Assembly: GCF_000719285.1 (NCBI RefSeq)
Contig: NZ_JOFS01000008.1
Location: 310,001-374,000, forward strand
Reading direction: 5' to 3'
DNA length: 64,000 nucleotides
Origin: Streptomyces bicolor
GTDB taxonomy: Bacteria > Actinomycetota > Actinomycetes > Streptomycetales > Streptomycetaceae
Part shown: positions 17,534 to 31,100 of the stretch, in pieces
How positions within the stretch are numbered: the stretch's first letter is position 1
How the letters are laid out: each line of letters begins with the position of its first letter
Made by a program: the position numbers and the translations under genes
Notes under the pieces: generated by a model
What the model was told of the DNA's origin: nothing
The model's database searches: none
The model's input: only the letters and a program-made list of their open reading frames with translations

Positions 17534-18541
17534 GTGGCATCACCTCCGGTCACCGGTTCCGCCACGGTGCGCGAGCACCGTGGCGGGCCGGGCCCGGCCC
17601 GTTTCCGCCCGCGGCGCACACCGCCCGCGGGCGCCGTTCGGCCCAAGCGGCGCGGGGTGCTGTCGTACTGGCGGCAGTACCTGGCGATCTCGCCCTTCTA
17701 CCTGATCTTCGCCGGCTTCTCCTTCGTCCCCGTCTTCTATTCGCTGTATCTGTCCTTCCAGCGCTACGACGGCCTGGGCACGAAGCAGTTCGTGGGTCTG
17801 CAGCAGTACGAGTTCCTCTGGAACGACCCGGTCTTCTGGCTGTCGATCCGCAACACCCTGGCGATCTGGGTGCTGTCGACCGTGCCCACGCTGTTCGGCG
17901 CCCTGGTGCTGGCGACGCTGCTGCACTCGGTGCGCCGTTTCAAGGGCTTCTACCGCATCGCGCTCTACGTACCGAACGTCACGTCGATCGTCGCCGTGGC
18001 GATCTTCTTCGGCGCGGTGTTCAGCAACAACTTCGGTCTGGTCAACGCGATCCTGGGCACGGTCGGCATCGAGCCCGTCCCGTGGCTGAGCAACCCTTGG
18101 CTGATCAAGGTGGTGATCGCGGCGCTGATGACCTGGATGTGGACTGGCTACAACATGATCATCTATCTGGCCGGCCTCCAGGCCATCCCGCAGTCGGTCT
18201 ACGAGGCGGCCAAGATGGACGGCGCCGGCCCCGTCCGCACCTTCTTCCAGATCACCATTCCGATCATGCGGCCGATCATTCTCTTCACCGTCGTCATCTC
18301 GACGATCAACGGCCTGCAGAGCTTCAGCGAACCCCAGGTGCTCTTCGCCAGCAACGCCGCCAACGCGAACCTCGGCGGCCCCGGCCAGGCGGGCCTGACC
18401 ACGCTGCTGTACTTCTACCAGTCGGCCTTCCTCGACAACGACTACGGCTACGGCGCGGCCATCGTGTGGGCCTTCTTCGTACTGATCATCGTGCTCGTCG
18501 TCATCAACTGGCGCATCGTGCAACGAGGGAGGAAGTCATGA
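17534..18541 (+). CDS. ABC sugar permease, first subunit (MalF-like)
   Basis: An integral membrane subunit of 335 residues. A basic cytoplasmic N-terminus of about 45 residues precedes six predicted membrane segments, the first at SPFYLIFAGFSFVPVFYSLY. The EAA loop that docks onto the ATPase is EAAKMDGAGPVRTFFQITIP (about 220-240). It begins one base after the binding-protein stop and overlaps the next permease by four bases, so the three are translated together. It should form the channel with the second permease and the binding protein at 16252; substrate specificity is inferred only from the surrounding glycosidases. Confidence 0.92.
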   Translation: MASPPVTGSATVREHRGGPGPARFRPRRTPPAGAVRPKRRGVLSYWRQYLAISPFYLIFAGFSFVPVFYSLYLSFQRYDGLGTKQFVGLQQYEFLWNDPVFWLSIRNTLAIWVLSTVPTLFGALVLATLLHSVRRFKGFYRIALYVPNVTSIVAVAIFFGAVFSNNFGLVNAILGTVGIEPVPWLSNPWLIKVVIAALMTWMWTGYNMIIYLAGLQAIPQSVYEAAKMDGAGPVRTFFQITIPIMRPIILFTVVISTINGLQSFSEPQVLFASNAANANLGGPGQAGLTTLLYFYQSAFLDNDYGYGAAIVWAFFVLIIVLVVINWRIVQRGRKS

Positions 18542-19410
18542 CGACAGCCGCCACCACATCGCCCGCCGCCGGCGCGAAGCGGCGGCTGCGGCGCCCCAAA
18601 GGCCTGACCGCGCACATCCTCCTCGGCCTGGCCGTCCTGATCTCGGTCTTCCCGTTCCTGTGGACGATCGTGATGGCGACCAACACCACCAAGGACATCT
18701 ACCAGAGCCCGCCGAAGCTGACGTTCGGCACGCATCTGCTGGAGAACATACGGAACGTCCTCAGCACCATCGACTTCTTCGGGTCGATGCTCAACACGAT
18801 CGTCGTCGCGAGCGTCACCACGGTCCTGGTGCTGTTCGTCGACTCCCTGGCGGCCTTCGCCTTCGCCAAGTTCGACTTCCCCGGACGCAAGGTGCTCTTC
18901 GGCACGCTGCTGGTGTTCATGATGCTGCCGCTCCAGCTGGCGGTCCTGCCGCAGTTCATCCTGATGTCGGAGATCGGCTGGGTCGGCATGCTCAAGGCGC
19001 TGGTCTGGCCCGCGCTCTCCAACGCCTTCGGCATCTTCTGGCTGCGCCAGTACATCGAGAACGGTGTGCCCGACGAACTGCTCGACGCGGCGCGCATCGA
19101 CGGTGCCGGGTTCTTCCGTCAGTACTGGAACGTCGCCCTGCCGATGATCAAGCCCGCGTTGTCCTTCCTCGCCATCTACGCCTTCGTCAACGCCTGGAAC
19201 GACTACGTCTGGCCGCTGATCGTGCTCACCAACCCCGACCACGTCACGCTTCAGGTGGAGCTCGCCCAGCTCAACGTCGGCCACAGCACCGACTACAGCA
19301 TGGTCATGGCAGGTGTGCTGATGGCGGCCCTCCCCCTGGTCATCGTCTTCAGCATCTTCGCGCGCGGGTTCATCGCGGGCGCCACCGAAGGTGCGGTGCA
19401 GGGGAGTTGA
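18538..19410 (+). CDS. ABC sugar permease, second subunit (MalG-like)
   Basis: A 290-residue permease with a basic N-terminus, six predicted membrane segments (first at HILLGLAVLISVFPFLWTIV) and the EAA loop ELLDAARIDGAGFFRQYWNV (about 180-200). The start overlaps the stop of the first permease (ATGA). It pairs with that protein to form the membrane channel. About 100 bases separate it from the next gene, so the importer operon probably ends here or reads through weakly. Confidence 0.92.
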   Translation: MTTAATTSPAAGAKRRLRRPKGLTAHILLGLAVLISVFPFLWTIVMATNTTKDIYQSPPKLTFGTHLLENIRNVLSTIDFFGSMLNTIVVASVTTVLVLFVDSLAAFAFAKFDFPGRKVLFGTLLVFMMLPLQLAVLPQFILMSEIGWVGMLKALVWPALSNAFGIFWLRQYIENGVPDELLDAARIDGAGFFRQYWNVALPMIKPALSFLAIYAFVNAWNDYVWPLIVLTNPDHVTLQVELAQLNVGHSTDYSMVMAGVLMAALPLVIVFSIFARGFIAGATEGAVQGS

Positions 19411-19510
19411 CCGGTCGTGCCCTGGATCGGCCGGGCCGGATTCGAGCGGTCGGTTCAGGGCGGGTCGGTAGAGGCTGTGTGGCAGGCATGGGCGACGAGA
19501 GGGGTGCGCG

Positions 19511-20562
19511 GTGACGGACGTCGACGCCGGGGGCGGTCAGGCACCGGGTGAGCGTGCGGCGGAGCGGACGGGACCCTTCGCCAGGTGGCCGTCGGCTCGC
19601 CGCCTTGCCTCGTGCCTCGCCCGGCCCGCCGCCCGCGGGCCCCGCCGGGACGGGGCCGCGTGGGGCAAGGTGCTCGTCGTCGGCATGGACGGGCTGCGCT
19701 ACGACAGGCTGACCCGGTCACCGTCCAACGCGCCCGTGCTGCACGGCCTGATGGCCGCGGGCGCCCACGGCACCAGCCTTCTGCCCTACGGCGAGGCGGA
19801 CGGCCAGGCCGAGAGGGGGCCGTCGACCAGCATGGCCTACACCGACTCCGGGCCCGGCTGGTCGAGCGTGCTGACCGGGGTGTGGCCCGACCGACACGGG
19901 GTGACCGGCAACGACTTCATCGGCGCCGACTTCGCCCGCTACCCCGACTTCCTGACCCGCGCCGTCCGAGCCCGGCCCGGCTTTCGCACCGCGGCAGCCG
20001 TGTCCTGGCCGCCACTGGTCCGCCGCGGCGTCCTGGGCGCCGCCATCGGTCGGCGGGTGCGCTACAACGGCGAGTTCCGCGGCTACGACACCGCGGACCG
20101 CCGCGTCGCCCGCACCGCCCTACGCTGGCTCACCAGGGGCGACCCGGACGTCGTGTTCGTGTACTTCGGCGCCACCGACGAGGCGGGCCACGCCACGGGC
20201 CCTCTCTCCCCCGCCTACGACCGCGCCCTCCTCGCCCAGGACACCCACCTCGGACGGCTGCTGGAGGCGATCGACGCCCGGCGCGCGGCCCCCGGGCGCG
20301 CCGACGAGCGCTGGACCGTGCTGGTGACCACGGACCACGGTCACCTCGACACCGGCGGCCACGGCGGCGACACCCGCGCCGAGCGGGAGGTCTTCGTCAT
20401 CCTCGCCGAGCCCGGCATGCCCGGCAGCACCCGGCTCGACACGCCCCGACTCATCGACATCGCCCCCACCGTCCTGGACCGTCTCGGCATCCCCGTCGAT
20501 CCCGGCTGGGACCTGCAGGGCCGCGCTCTGCCCCGGCACACCGCACCGACCTCGGAATGGCC

Positions 20563-20566
<4 letters not shown>
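19511..20566 (+). CDS. Alkaline-phosphatase-superfamily phosphodiesterase/pyrophosphatase
   Basis: A 351-residue enzyme of the nucleotide pyrophosphatase/phosphodiesterase type. Metal-binding motifs are visible: VVGMDGLRYDRL (about 56-67), the nucleophile region TDSGPGWSSVLTGVWPDRHG, ATDEAGHATG, and TTDHGHLDTGGHGG. The N-terminus is arginine-rich and lacks a clear signal peptide, so location is uncertain. The position of the usual threonine nucleophile appears to be the Ser-rich GWSS segment, which is atypical. The GTG start at 19511 is followed by an overlap with the beta-galactosidase at the stop (ATGA), coupling the two. It may remove phosphate or sulfate-like groups from glycan fragments, but that is inference. 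Confidence 0.78.
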
Positions 20567-23535
<2,969 letters not shown>

Positions 23536-23598
23536 ACTCCCCACGCCCCCTCTCTCCCCCCACGCCTCCCCTCCCCCGTCACCCTTCACGGAGCACAC

Positions 23599-25434
23599 GT
23601 GTGCACTTCGCATGACCATGCCCAGGGCGAGGCCGCGCAGGCCGGCGCCGGACGACGCAGTTTCCTCCGCGCCACCGCGCTGCTCGGTGCCGCCGCGACG
23701 GCCTCGGTCGCCGTCCCGGCGGTCGCCGAGGCCGCACCCGCCAGTGACTGGCGGCCGGACGCCGACAGCCGCCGCTTCACGCTGGCCGTGATGCCGGACA
23801 CGCAGTACCTGTTCGACGGACCGAGTATCGACAAGGCACCGGTCGAAGCCTCCCTGCGCTATCTGCTGGAGCACGGCCGCAAGGAGAACCTCGTCTTCCT
23901 GTCCCACCTCGGCGACCTCACCCAGAACGGCACACAGCCCGAAGTCGCCGCGATCAGCGAGGCGTTCCGGCTCCTGGACCGGCGGGGCGTGGGCTACAGC
24001 GTGCTCGCCGGCAACCACGACGTGAAGTCGTCCACCACCGACCAGCGCGGCGCGACACCGTATCTGGACGCGTTCGGGCCGCAGCGGTTCGCGGGCCGGA
24101 GGACGTTCGGGGGTGCCTCCCCCGACGGCTACAACACCTTCCACCTCTTCAGGGCCGCCGGGCGCGAGTGGATGGTCCTCGCGCTGGACTGGCGGCTGTC
24201 GGAGAAGGGGTACGCCTGGGCCAAGGACGTCCTCGCCCGGCACCCGAAGACGCCTGTCATCCTCACCACCCACGAGCTGGTCGTCGAGGACGACTCCCTG
24301 TCGGCGTACGGGCAGCAGCTCTGGGACAGGCTGATCGAGGACCACGACCAGATCTTCCTCACCCTCAACGGGCACTACTGGCCCGCCGCTCGGGCAACCC
24401 GCAAGAACGCGGTCGGGAATGACGTGCACCTGCATCTGACGAACTACCAGAACCGCTACTTCGGCGGTGCCGCGATGATCCGGCTCTACCGTTTCGACCT
24501 CGACCGCAACGTCATCGACGTGGAGACGGTCTCCCCGTGGATCCTGGGCCGGGCCGCGAAGGGCCTCAACGAGCTGGAGCGGCAGGAGATCGAACTCAGC
24601 GGTGACGCCGACCGGTTCACCGTCGACCTCGACTTCGCCGACCGCTTCTCCGGCTTCGACCCGGTGCCCGCACGCCCGGCCCGGCCCGCGTCACGCATGC
24701 TGATCCCGGGCACGGTGGCGTACTGGCGCTTCGAGGAACCCGTCGACAGCGCTTCCGGCACCGTCCGGGACCTCTCCGGGCGCGGCAACGACCTCAAACT
24801 CGTCACAGTGGGCGGCGGCAAGCTGGGCTGGTCCGCCGACCACCACCGCGACCAGCCCGGCCACGGCAGCCTGGAGTTCCAGGGCTTCAAGTCCCCGCTG
24901 AGGGGCGCCTACCTGCGCACGGTCGACGGCGCACCGCTCAACTCGGCGACGTTCAGGTCCGGTTACACCATCGAGGCGTTCTACCGCCTGCCCGCCGACT
25001 GGGACCCCTCGCACAACGCCTGGTCGAGCCTGGTCAGCCGTACGGGCACGGGCGGAGCCGCCGGGAAGACCGCCGACGACCCGGACGAGCCGCTCGCCAC
25101 GCTGTCCCTGTCCAACGACCGGGAGCCGCAGTGGGCGATGCGGCCGCTGAACCAGCAGGGCATCGCCACCAACTGGGGCCAGGAGACGCCGCTGGAGACC
25201 TGGTGGCACCTGGCGGTCGTCAACGACGGCGAGCACACGACGATGTACGTCGAGGGCTGCCCGGTCGTCCGCAACCCCAAGGCGTCGTCGATCGGCATCA
25301 CCTCCGTCGGCCTGCCCTGGCTGCTCGGCGGCTACGAGTACGGCGACAAGATCGACCAGATCCTCTACGGCCGCCTCGGCGACGTCCGTATCGTCGAACG
25401 GGCGCTGCCCGTCACCTCCTTCATGAACCACTGA
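23599..25434 (+). CDS. Secreted metallophosphoesterase with C-terminal LamG-like domain
   Basis: A 611-residue exported protein. A twin-arginine signal (GRRSFLRATALLGAAATASV, about 18-37) ends at AEAA. The phosphoesterase domain shows VMPDTQY, HLGDLTQNG, AGNHDV, LTTHELV and LNGHYW (about 60-280), the full two-metal set. After a proline/alanine linker near residue 355, the C-terminal 250 residues form a concanavalin A-like LamG domain (VAYWRFEE to the final GDVRIVERAL), probably binding a glycan. GGAG lies six bases before the GTG. It leads a three-gene run of exported proteins. The substrate is unknown; cell-wall or teichoic-acid phosphodiesters are possible. Confidence 0.85.
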   Translation: MCTSHDHAQGEAAQAGAGRRSFLRATALLGAAATASVAVPAVAEAAPASDWRPDADSRRFTLAVMPDTQYLFDGPSIDKAPVEASLRYLLEHGRKENLVFLSHLGDLTQNGTQPEVAAISEAFRLLDRRGVGYSVLAGNHDVKSSTTDQRGATPYLDAFGPQRFAGRRTFGGASPDGYNTFHLFRAAGREWMVLALDWRLSEKGYAWAKDVLARHPKTPVILTTHELVVEDDSLSAYGQQLWDRLIEDHDQIFLTLNGHYWPAARATRKNAVGNDVHLHLTNYQNRYFGGAAMIRLYRFDLDRNVIDVETVSPWILGRAAKGLNELERQEIELSGDADRFTVDLDFADRFSGFDPVPARPARPASRMLIPGTVAYWRFEEPVDSASGTVRDLSGRGNDLKLVTVGGGKLGWSADHHRDQPGHGSLEFQGFKSPLRGAYLRTVDGAPLNSATFRSGYTIEAFYRLPADWDPSHNAWSSLVSRTGTGGAAGKTADDPDEPLATLSLSNDREPQWAMRPLNQQGIATNWGQETPLETWWHLAVVNDGEHTTMYVEGCPVVRNPKASSIGITSVGLPWLLGGYEYGDKIDQILYGRLGDVRIVERALPVTSFMNH

Positions 25435-25454
25435 CCCCTTTGTCGAGGATCACC

Positions 25455-27140
25455 GTGACCGAGCAGCAGCTGCCCGACTGGGCCGACCCGTCCGTCTCCG
25501 CCGCCGCCCTCGACGCCCAGGGCGTCTCCCGCCGCGGCCTCCTGCACCGCGCCGGCCTGTTCGGCGCCGCCTTCGCGCTCGGCTCCGCGGCCGCGCCGGC
25601 AGCGGCGGCCCCGGCATCGGCCCCCGCCGACCGGCGACTGGGCGGCGAGGACCCGCGCCTCGCCTACCTCGTCGGCGACCACCACATCCACACCGTCTAC
25701 AGCCACGACGCCAAGTACACGTTCTCCCAACTTGCCGCCGCGGGGGCCAAGTTCGGCCTCGACTGGATGGTGTTCACCGAGCACTCCAACTTCGGGCACG
25801 CCAAGTACGGCGCCGCGCTGGAGCACGAAGAGATCCGCAAGGCCCGCGCCGAGAACCCCCGCCAGCTGATCTTCCAGGGCCTGGAGTGGTACATCCCGGC
25901 CGCCGAGCACTGCACGGTCTTCACGACTCCGGGTGCCAACGAGGTCGACCTGCTCACCAAGTTCGAGAGCGCCTACGACGGCAAGCTGCTCGGCTTCACC
26001 GAGGGAGCCGCCGGGGCCGCGAACACCGCCCGCAACGAGGCACACGCCGTCAAGGCCATCCAGTGGCTCGCCGAGCAGCGCAGCACCGGCTACGTCGACG
26101 ACGTGCTCGTGCTCGCCAACCACCCGATGCGGCTCGGTATCGACTCCCCGCACGAGATGCGGGCCTGGCGGGACGCGGCCCCCGAGATCATGATCGGCAT
26201 GGAGGGCGCACCGGGCGCCCAGGGCGCCGCCATCCCCGGCTGGCGCGGTGCCACCTCGATCCGCGGCGAGTACGAGAACAAGCCGTCGGCGCAGTCCTGG
26301 GCCGGCTACCCGGCGGACGCGTATCTGACGTACGGCGGCTTCGACTGGGCGACGGCGACGGTCGGCGGTCTGTGGGACTCGATGCTGGCCGAGGGCAAGC
26401 TGTTCTCGATCACCACGAACTCCGACGCGCACCGGATCGTCTTCGACACCTGGAAGAACGGCGACTGGCCGGCGGGCCAGAACTTCGACAACACGGGCAA
26501 GCTCCCCGACCCGGTGAACACCGACGCCCCGCAGCCGGGCAGCGACTTCTGGCCGGGCCAGTTCAGCCGCACCCACGTCGGTGTCACCCGCTACGGCTAC
26601 CGCTCGGTGATGGCGGGCCTGCGCGCGGGCCGTGTCTGGCTGGACCACGGGCATCTGCTCGACGGCCTCGACGTACGTCTCAAGCGGGACTGCGACTTCG
26701 GCCGGGGCGTCACGCTGGGCGGCCGGCTGCGCGTGCGCAAGGGCGAGAAGCTCACGCTGTACGTGACGGTCACGACCGCCTCGCGGGCCAACCCGCAGGG
26801 GATCGTGCCGGAGTTGGCGCACGTGGACGTCATCCGGGGCGCGGTGCGCGGTGCGGTGGCCGACCGGGACTCCTGGAAGGCGCCGGACACCAAGGTCGTG
26901 CGCGCGTTGGACGTCAGCGGCCGCAAGGGGACGTACACCCTGCGCATCCCGCTCACTGCCTCAGACGAGTCCTTCTACGTCCGGCTGCGCGGCAGCGACG
27001 GAAACCGGCACGGGGCGGGCTACCTCGGCGCGTCGGTCGACCCGCACGGGCCGATCCCGCACGAGCCCGGAAACGGTGACCCGTGGGCGGATACGTGGTT
27101 CTATTCGAACCCCGTATTCGTCGACGTGGCAGGAGCCTGA
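25455..27140 (+). CDS. Tat-exported PHP-domain phosphoesterase-like protein
   Basis: A 561-residue protein with a twin-arginine signal (VSRRGLLHRAGLFG, 24-37; likely cut near AAAAPA). The PHP fold is marked by DHHIHTVYSHD (75-85), VFTEHSNFGH, FQGLEWY, LANHPMRL and TTNSDAHR, which together give a multi-histidine metal site. The last 150 residues look like a beta-sandwich appended domain. PHP enzymes hydrolyse phosphoesters; exported versions are uncommon and their substrates mostly unknown. It follows the LamG-phosphoesterase after 20 bases, and its stop overlaps the start of the next gene (TGATG), so the three are probably one operon acting outside the cell. Confidence 0.83.
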   Translation: MTEQQLPDWADPSVSAAALDAQGVSRRGLLHRAGLFGAAFALGSAAAPAAAAPASAPADRRLGGEDPRLAYLVGDHHIHTVYSHDAKYTFSQLAAAGAKFGLDWMVFTEHSNFGHAKYGAALEHEEIRKARAENPRQLIFQGLEWYIPAAEHCTVFTTPGANEVDLLTKFESAYDGKLLGFTEGAAGAANTARNEAHAVKAIQWLAEQRSTGYVDDVLVLANHPMRLGIDSPHEMRAWRDAAPEIMIGMEGAPGAQGAAIPGWRGATSIRGEYENKPSAQSWAGYPADAYLTYGGFDWATATVGGLWDSMLAEGKLFSITTNSDAHRIVFDTWKNGDWPAGQNFDNTGKLPDPVNTDAPQPGSDFWPGQFSRTHVGVTRYGYRSVMAGLRAGRVWLDHGHLLDGLDVRLKRDCDFGRGVTLGGRLRVRKGEKLTLYVTVTTASRANPQGIVPELAHVDVIRGAVRGAVADRDSWKAPDTKVVRALDVSGRKGTYTLRIPLTASDESFYVRLRGSDGNRHGAGYLGASVDPHGPIPHEPGNGDPWADTWFYSNPVFVDVAGA

Positions 27141-27988
27141 TGAGACGTCATTTCCTCACCCTCGGTTGCTTATTGGGAGCCCTCACGCTCGGCGCGGGCA
27201 CCGCGTCCGCGGCCGGTGACCCGCACTGGGCCGAAGCCGGCAGGACCTTTACGGACACGCTGGGCAGCGGGCAGGGCCTGGCGAGCCGCGCGGACGGCTC
27301 CCTGCTGTACCGCGGGCTCGCCTCCATCCCCCTGGACCTGCGCATCAAGGGCTGGAACCACGTCGGCGACCCGGACATCGCACGCGGCCACGTCTTCGAC
27401 GCCTACCAGGGCCCGGACACGGCCACGTCCAAGATGTTCGCGGTGACTACGCCGGCCGGGAAGCGCTACGAGTACGTCCACCAACTCAACCCGGGGGAGA
27501 AGCTGAACAACTCCTTCGCCACCGTCTCGCCCGACGGGCAGTGGCTGGTGTCGGGCGAATGGGGCGAGCAGAGGAGACTCCAGGTCTTCCCCGCTCCCCT
27601 GCTCAACCCGGCCACCCCGCCGACGGGCGGGGAACTGAAGGAGGCCTGGCAGATCAGCCTGGACAAGCCAGTGCGCGACATCCAGGGCTGCGACTTCGTG
27701 ACGGACACACGGCTGCTGTGCGCCTCGAACGACGCCACGGGAACGCTCTCCCCCCAACTCCGCCCGCTGCTCCAGGTGGACCTCCCGCGCAAGCTGGACG
27801 GTCAGCCGATCACCGGCGCGGTGAAGACCCTGTTCGGGCTGCCGCAGCGCAGCGTGTGCACGGGCACCTTCGAGACGGAGGGCGTCGACTACGACGTGAG
27901 CAGCGGCACGCTGCGGGCGGAGATGATCCCGCCGGGGGTGTGCGCGGTGGCGACGGCCGTGTATTCGTACCGGCAGGTCACGGGCTGA
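27140..27988 (+). CDS. Secreted hypothetical protein
   Basis: A 282-residue protein with a Sec signal peptide (MRRHFLTLGCLLGALTLGAG, cleavage likely after TASA). The mature part has repeated WD/propeller-like short beta strands (NNSFATVSPDGQWLVSGEWG) and four cysteines (GCDFV, LLCAS, SVCTG, GVCAV), which could form two disulfides. The pattern suggests a secreted beta-propeller-like protein, but I do not recognise a family. Its start overlaps the PHP gene stop, so it is probably coexpressed with the two preceding exported phosphoesterases. No enzyme motif is evident. Confidence 0.75.
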   Translation: MRRHFLTLGCLLGALTLGAGTASAAGDPHWAEAGRTFTDTLGSGQGLASRADGSLLYRGLASIPLDLRIKGWNHVGDPDIARGHVFDAYQGPDTATSKMFAVTTPAGKRYEYVHQLNPGEKLNNSFATVSPDGQWLVSGEWGEQRRLQVFPAPLLNPATPPTGGELKEAWQISLDKPVRDIQGCDFVTDTRLLCASNDATGTLSPQLRPLLQVDLPRKLDGQPITGAVKTLFGLPQRSVCTGTFETEGVDYDVSSGTLRAEMIPPGVCAVATAVYSYRQVTG

Positions 27989-28110
27989 TCGGCGCGAGGT
28001 AGGGGGCCGCGGTCGGTGTGAACTCGGGCGGCGTCATCGTCGTCTTCGCACGCGCGGGCGTCGGCGACCAGACGACCCGCTCGACCCTCGTCGCTTGGGG
28101 GGCGAGGCGA

Positions 28111-31100
28111 TCACACGGGCAGCGGCTCCAGGTCCCGGTCGATGCGCTTGCCGTCGCGCACGCTGACGATGTGCGGATGGTCCTCGCCGAGCAACCACCT
28201 CAGATCGGCCTCGGCGCTCTCCCGGAGCTGATCGGCCTCGGGGATCCGGCCCAGCTCACGCAGGGTCACGGCGAGGTTGGCGCAGGAGACGACGGTGTCC
28301 GGGTGCTTCGGGCCGAGGGCGGACCGGAAGCCGGCCATGGCCATCCGTTCCAGTTCTTCGGCTTCGTGCAGCCCGCCCTGCTCCGCCAGCACGTTGGCCA
28401 GGTTGACGGCGGAGGCGAGGGTGTACGGATGGTGTTCGCCGAGGACCTCGCGCAGGATGGCGAAGTTCTGCTCCAGTACCTTGCCCGCCTTGGTGATCTC
28501 ACCGGTCCCGCGCAGGAAGATGCCGAGGTTGTTGACGGCGGCCAGCGTCGCCGGGTGGCGCTCGCCGGGTGCGGCGCGGTACTGCCGCACCACGTGCTGC
28601 GCCAGGTCGAGTGCCTCCTCCCGGGCACCGGTCGCGTACAGGTCGGCCGCATGGCTCAGGCTGCAGTCCAGCACGTCCGGAACGGACGCGGGGATCTCAC
28701 GCTGCCGGTAGTGCTCGCGGGTCCGGTGAGTCAGTGCGCGAGCCTCCTCCAGCAGGCCGGCCCTGCGCAGCGACACGGCGAGGCTCTTGGCCATGCGCAG
28801 GGTCTCGGGATGGACCTCGCCGAACAGTTCCCCGTAGGTCCTGAGGTGGTCGCCCAGCAGTGAGACCGACGTCTGGTACTCACCTGACTCCCGCAGGTCG
28901 CGGCCCAGGTTGGCGGCGCTGGCCAGGGTGTGCGGATGCTCCCTGCCCAGGTCGTTGCGCCGCCGGTCGTAGATCTCCTGGTCGATGTCGCGGGCCTCGC
29001 CGTAGCAGCCCAGCAGCCGCAGACAGACGGCACGGTTGCTGTTGGCACTCAGGGTGCGCGGGTGGTCCTCGCCGAAGGTCTCCAGGAAGCCGCGGTGGGC
29101 CTCGGTGGCCATGTCGAGGGCGTCTGCGAAGCGTCCGACGCTGCCGAGGTCGGTCGCGAGGCCGCTTGCCGTCATGAGAGTGTGCGGGTGGCCCGGGGGC
29201 AGCAGCGCGCGTTGGCGGGCAAGGGTCTGCGAGCCCAGAGTCTCCGCGTCGGTGTACTTGCCCGACGAACGCAGCACGTTGGCGATGTGGAAGCGCAGAT
29301 ACAGGAGCTGGATCTGCAGCTCGGTGGCATGGCGTCGGTGGACCTCGATCGTGGCCGCCCGCTCCTCGTCGGTGCCTCCTGCGCCCTCTCTGTCCGCGGC
29401 GGCCTTCTCCTCCAGCGCGGCGATCCGGAGGTGCCGCTCGGCCAGTTGCACTTCCCAGAGCCGGCGCAGCTCCTCTCCGAGGGCGAGGGCGGCGGCGAGG
29501 TCGCCGCGCTGCCACAGGTAGCGGACTCGGTCGATGAGCAGCTGCCGGGTTTCCGGCTCGTCGCAGGTGCCGGCTTCGGAGGCCTCCAGATGGGGCCAGA
29601 TCGCCGCGAAGAGGGGCCGGTTCTCCGGGGCGTCGACCGGTTCCTCGCCCGATGGGCGGGCGCCCGCCAGGACGCGGTGGACGATGTGCCGGGCCTCTTC
29701 CTGCTCCTGTGGCGTGAGCTGGGAGCGGATCAACACCTGCACCAGCCGGTGCACCTGGATCGACTCGGTGGCCCGGTCGACCTTGGCCAGGGCGAACCTG
29801 CCTGTCTCCCGGATCACCCGGCCGAGGACCATCTTTTCCTGCAGCGCGGGGTCCTCCCTGGCCAGGACTCGGATCATCTCGTCGCCGTAGAGCAGCTTCA
29901 TGGAGATCGGCTCGGCCCCGAAGAAGGCGCACAGCTGAAGCAGGCGTACGGCGGCCGGGGAGCGTTCCTTGAGACGTTCGATGGAGACGTTCCAGGTGGC
30001 GGCCACGGGCTGCGGGTAGGTCACAGGCCGGCTGAACGACAGTACACGTTCGGCCTGTTGCTCCAGTTCGGCGAGATAGGTGTCGACGGACGTGCCGGTC
30101 TCGGCCAGCCATGCCCCGGCTTGGTCGAGGGCCAGCGGCAGGTCACCGACGGCGGTGGCGACCCGGTCTGCGTCCTCGGTGGTGAGATCCGCGACCCGGC
30201 GCAGCAGATGCTCGATGCTCTCCTCCCGCGGGAACAGGTCGATCTCGAGGGCCTCGCCGTACTGCCGCCAGTTCTGGTTGCGCGAGGTCACCAGGATGTG
30301 GCCGCTGCCGCCCGGAAAGTGCCGGCTGACCTCCTGCGGCTCGTCGGCGTTGTCGAAGACCAGCAGCCAGCGCAGTGTCGCACTCGACCGGCGCAGATGG
30401 TCGCACACCTCCTGAGCGGCCTGCCCCGCGTCGTCGCCGACGCGCAGCCCCAGCCTCGGGGCCAGGTCCGCCAGGGCGGAGACGACGAGTTCGTTCTGTT
30501 CCGAGGCGATCCACCACACCAGGTCGTAGTCGGCGGCGAAGCGATGCACGTACTCCAGGGCGATCTGGGTCTTGCCGACACCTCCCAGCCCGTACAGGGC
30601 GTGCATCCCAGGCAAGCCGCCCGAGGCACTGCCGCCGAGCCGGTCGCGCAGCCGCTCCAGCAGGGCGCTGCGGCCGGTGAAGGAGGCGTTGCGGGGCGAG
30701 ACGTTCCAGAACCTGGGCGCGGTGCCCGGGAAGCGTGCCTGCATGGGCCGGCCGTCGTCCAGCGATTCCGCGGGCAGGGCGGGCTCGCCCAGGGCGCGCA
30801 GCATCGCTGTGGTGGCCTGTGTCTCGTCCAGCCGCACCAGGTCCACCTGCGCCGACTCGCTGAACGACGGCACGGGCCGGATGTCGCCCACCCGCACGGC
30901 GACGACCTGGCGCCGCCCGGAGCGGTTGCCGCCGGTCGCGGCCTCCCACACCTGGCGGGCCCGTGCGGAGCGCTGGTAGGCCGGGGAGAGCACGACGATC
31001 GTGCGGTCGGCCGGCTTCTCCACACCGTCGTTCTCGCCGCCGACGTACTTCGGCAGCACCCGGAAGCCGGCCCGGGTGAGCAGCAAGGCGATCCAGTCGG

